39,214 bases of DNA from Burkholderiales bacterium (GTDB lineage Bacteria > Pseudomonadota > Gammaproteobacteria > Burkholderiales > Burkholderiaceae_C), in the NCBI GenBank assembly GCA_011391155.1, contig JAABRA010000087.1, forward strand, positions 1 to 39,214, given 5' to 3'. A program made the position numbers and the translations under genes. The notes under the pieces were generated by a model. That model did no database searches. It had not been told where the DNA came from and saw only the letters and a list, made by a program, of their open reading frames with translations. Positions 36,601 through 39,214 of this stretch are shown one piece after another (the first letter of the stretch is position 1; the number at the start of each line of letters is the position of its first letter).

Positions 36601-37437
36601 ATGAACAGCGCCGCCCCCACCGCCCTGATCGCCGAGGACGAACCCCTGCTGGCCGCCGCACTGCAGATGGAGCTGGCGCGCGCCTGGCCCGAGCTGCGCG
36701 TGCTGGCCACCGTGGGCAACGGCATCTCGGCCGTCAAACAGGCGCTGGCGCTGACGCCCGACGTGCTGTTCTTCGACATCCGCATGCCTGGCCTGTCCGG
36801 GCTGGAGGCCGCCGCCGAACTGGCCGACCAGTGGCCCGCGACCGGCCCGGGCGCCCGCCCCTTCCCGGCGCTCGTGTTCGTGACGGCCTACGACCAGTAC
36901 GCGGTGCAGGCCTTCGAGGCGCAGGCGGTGGACTACCTGCTCAAGCCCGTGCAGGCCGCCCGGCTTCAAAAAACTGTGGAAAAACTGCGCAAACCCAGCG
37001 TGGAACGGTCATTGTCAGCTATCAACCCAGAAGCGGACCTGGAACCAACCCTGGCCCGGTTGCGAAGCCTGCTGGCCGGCGCGGAAGCACCACAGGTCGC
37101 CCGGCTGACCGTGATTGCCGCCAGCCTGCCCGGCGCGATGGGCGCGAGCATCCGCATGGTGCCGGTGGACGAGGTGATGGTTTTCGAGGCGGCGGACAAA
37201 TACCTGCGCGTGCTCACCGCCAGCGCCGAATACCTGATCCGCACGCCGCTGAAGGAATTGCTGGCGCAACTGGACCCGCAGGTGTTCTGGCAGATTCACC
37301 GCGGCACCCTGGTGCGCGCCAGCCTGGTTGACACCGTGACCCGCGACGAAGCCGGCAAGCTCAGCCTGACACTGCGCGGCCGACCCGAGCGCCTGGCCGT
37401 GAGCCGGCTCTACGCGCACCTGTTCAAGGCGATGTAA
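36601..37437 (+). CDS. LytTR-family response regulator
   Basis: A 278-residue regulator. The receiver domain has the acidic pair in LIAEDEP, phosphoacceptor D59 in FFDIRMPGLSG, T95 in VFVTAYDQYA and K115 in DYLLKPV. A LytTR DNA-binding domain covers about residues 165-278 (MVPVDEVMVFEAADKYLRVL, then FWQIHRGTLVRASLV). The linker between the two domains (about 122-143, KLRKPSVERSLSAIN) is encoded by a dispersed palindromic repeat, read in frame. The likely partner is the LytS-type kinase two genes upstream. LytTR proteins bind pairs of short direct repeats; I did not find an obvious target upstream of the cluster. Confidence 0.92.
   Translation: MNSAAPTALIAEDEPLLAAALQMELARAWPELRVLATVGNGISAVKQALALTPDVLFFDIRMPGLSGLEAAAELADQWPATGPGARPFPALVFVTAYDQYAVQAFEAQAVDYLLKPVQAARLQKTVEKLRKPSVERSLSAINPEADLEPTLARLRSLLAGAEAPQVARLTVIAASLPGAMGASIRMVPVDEVMVFEAADKYLRVLTASAEYLIRTPLKELLAQLDPQVFWQIHRGTLVRASLVDTVTRDEAGKLSLTLRGRPERLAVSRLYAHLFKAM
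36966..37025 (+). repeat. Dispersed palindromic element, copy 6 (inside the LytTR regulator)
   Basis: TCAAAAAACTGTGGAAAAAC, then AAACCCAGCGTGGAACGGTC and ATTGTCAGCTATCAA match the family, especially at the 3' end. It encodes the linker between receiver and DNA-binding domains and is in frame. Confidence 0.75.
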
Positions 37438-37475
37438 AAACCACAAGGCCCGTCGGGCGCGAACCCGGCGGGCCT
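37436..37475 (-). terminator. Hairpin between the convergent regulator and PXPV genes
   Basis: AGGCCCGTCGGG (37446-37457) pairs with CCCGGCGGGCCT (37464-37475), 11 of 12 bases plus one G-T, around CGCGAA. On the minus strand TTTTT (37440-37436) follows after a five-base gap, so it may end the minus-strand PXPV gene and hinder readthrough from the regulator side too. Confidence 0.6.
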
Positions 37476-37495
37476 GCATTCAAAGCAGACGGCGC

Positions 37496-37975
37496 TTAGC
37501 GTCCGTAGCCCACGCCGGGAAAGGTATTGGCGCTGTACCCGTGGCCGTTGCCATTGCCATTCCCGTTCCCGTTACCCCGTCCAAGTTGGGGCGAATTACG
37601 GTAGCCTTGACCATAGCCGTGGCCCGGTTGCACCCACGCCACCTGGCGATGTGCATGCCCCCGACGGTAGTACACGGGCGCCGGAACCACCACCCGGGCC
37701 GGGCGGTAATAGACCGGCGCGGGGCGGTAGTAAACCGGTGCTGGCTGCACATACACGGGCGCCGGCTCGTAATACACTGGCGCGGGCTGCGCGTAATACT
37801 GCGGTCCGTTGGCCACGGCCACCTGGACACCCGGGCCCGCCAGCCCCACCGACCAGAACACATTGCCATTGGCCTGCGCGGCGCCGGTGGCGGCAAGTGC
37901 CGCAACGCCCACGGCCACCACAGCGGTGGCACGGGCCCAGCGCTGGCCGCTGGCAGAAAATTGGTTGAATGTCAT
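37496..37975 (-). CDS. Secreted PXPV-repeat protein
   Basis: A 159-residue exported protein. A signal peptide (RATAVVAVGVAALAATGAAQA) is followed by a short region with GNVFWSVGLAGPGVQVAV, then about five copies of PAPVYY or PAPVYV (APVYYEPAPVYVQPAPVYY and on), and a Gly/Asn run (GNGNGNGNGNGHG) before the end. The repeats match the PXPV family of small exported proteins in Betaproteobacteria, of unknown role. ATG 37975 is preceded by AAGGAG with six-base spacing; the longer start at 38005 lies before that site and is rejected. It stands alone on the minus strand. Confidence 0.85.
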   Translation of the reverse strand: MTFNQFSASGQRWARATAVVAVGVAALAATGAAQANGNVFWSVGLAGPGVQVAVANGPQYYAQPAPVYYEPAPVYVQPAPVYYRPAPVYYRPARVVVPAPVYYRRGHAHRQVAWVQPGHGYGQGYRNSPQLGRGNGNGNGNGNGHGYSANTFPGVGYGR

Positions 37976-38116
37976 TTCGAGCTCCTTGGTTGTCACACGA
38001 CCCACGTGATGGCGAGTCCATGCATTGATTAAACGCAGGAGAGGCCGGTACCGATGGCGTACGCCGTGTGAAGCCCGTTGCCAGATGTAACGCTGACGGC
38101 CGCTCCCAAGGCCGCC

Positions 38117-38467
38117 TTAAACGTTCAGCGCGCCGCGCAGCAGCCAGGCCGCCACGGCCGCCACGACCACCAGCAGTGCAGTCACCGCCCCGCTGAGCCC
38201 CGAACCGCCTGCAGGCTTGGCGGCTGTTTCGGGCATGGCGCGCTGGCCGGGGCCCGATGCCCGCGCCGCGGCCTGGCCGGGGTTGGACCAGCGCAGCCAC
38301 AACGCCTTGGCCTGGGGGCCTGTGATCACACCGCCATGTACGGCGGCTTGCAGGTCCTCGCGGCTCACCCGCACGGCGGGGTGTTCCTCAACAGTGGCCG
38401 GAAGGGCTGTCTCTTGCCAGGCGGAGGCGCCTGTCCTGGCCACGGTTTCAGGAGTGTCGCGGGTCAT
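38117..38467 (-). CDS. Small hypothetical protein with a C-terminal membrane anchor
   Basis: A 116-residue protein I do not recognise. The middle holds HPAVRVSREDLQAAVHGGVI followed by TGPQAKALWLRWS, which looks like a short helical domain; a disordered Ala/Gly/Pro stretch follows, and the C-terminus is a single hydrophobic helix (SGAVTALLVVVAAVAAWLL) ending RGALNV. This is a tail-anchored layout with the bulk of the protein in the cytoplasm. Upstream bases are only weakly like a ribosome-binding site. It is divergent from glnS, with 81 bp between starts. Confidence 0.65.
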   Translation of the reverse strand: MTRDTPETVARTGASAWQETALPATVEEHPAVRVSREDLQAAVHGGVITGPQAKALWLRWSNPGQAAARASGPGQRAMPETAAKPAGGSGLSGAVTALLVVVAAVAAWLLRGALNV

Positions 38468-38548
38468 GGTCTGCTCTGCTCGAGGGGACGGGCCCCAACA
38501 ATAACCGAATCAGGCCGGCTTGCCGCACCTGCCCCCTAAAATGAACGC

Positions 38549-39214
<666 letters not shown>

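Noticed and set aside
34785-36785. 666-codon open frame on the minus strand across the kinase, oxidoreductase and regulator genes
   Set aside because: It crosses three recognisable plus-strand genes and its product is low-complexity Gly/Ala/Arg/Gln-rich, so it is a shadow frame.
37660-37820. Regular PAPVYY-coding periodicity as a possible CRISPR-like or minisatellite array
   Set aside because: The periodicity is short, in frame with a signal-peptide protein and follows the PXPV protein pattern; there are no spacers.

Overview
The window is a GC-rich, gene-dense piece of a betaproteobacterial chromosome. Protein content, ATGA-type gene overlaps and familiar intergenic repeat types point to Burkholderiales, most likely Comamonadaceae near Rhodoferax or Polaromonas. 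This placement is inferred from recognition of families, not from a search. I see no tRNA, rRNA, CRISPR array, IS element or phage gene.

Layout. (1) 1-5524, plus strand: the end of nirB, then nirD, a 39-codon mini-ORF, nasA, ybiB and cobA. This is an assimilatory nitrate/nitrite reduction operon that also supplies siroheme. (2) 5700-18391: mostly housekeeping genes: a YhiN-type flavoprotein, rpsU, a GatB/YqeY protein, pmbA/tldE, darP, mog, a LysM-FecR periplasmic protein, the trmJ-cysE pair, suhB, mutS and an orphan Anbu proteasome-like protease. (3) 18491-24538, minus strand: a three-gene porin-cytochrome operon, mtrC/omcA-like decaheme lipoprotein, mtrA-like decaheme cytochrome and mtrB-like outer-membrane barrel. 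Together these can form a conduit carrying electrons across the outer membrane to extracellular acceptors such as Fe(III). A perfect FNR-type box lies upstream, and a terminator-like hairpin lies between the mtrC and mtrA genes. (4) 24925-31278: an alpha/beta hydrolase, then on the minus strand macA, macB ATPase, macB permease and uppP. The MacA adaptor carries two homologous Spy/CpxP-like helical modules. (5) 31544-37437, plus strand: a closely packed seven-gene cluster of three small membrane proteins, a membrane-anchored hydrolase, a LytS-type histidine kinase, a RetSat/CrtI-like FAD oxidoreductase and a LytTR response regulator. (6) 37496-39214: a PXPV-repeat secreted protein, a small tail-anchored hypothetical protein and the 5' part of glnS.

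Cross-cutting signal. Six copies of one imperfect-palindromic element of about 50-75 bp (core CCAGCGT flanked by arms that can pair, ending near GCTATCAA) are scattered over the window. Four of them lie inside genes without breaking the reading frame (yhiN-like, mutS, macA, LytTR regulator). Other repeat types have extended the ends of darP and macB. Short repeats therefore appear to be a continuing source of linker and tail sequence in this genome.
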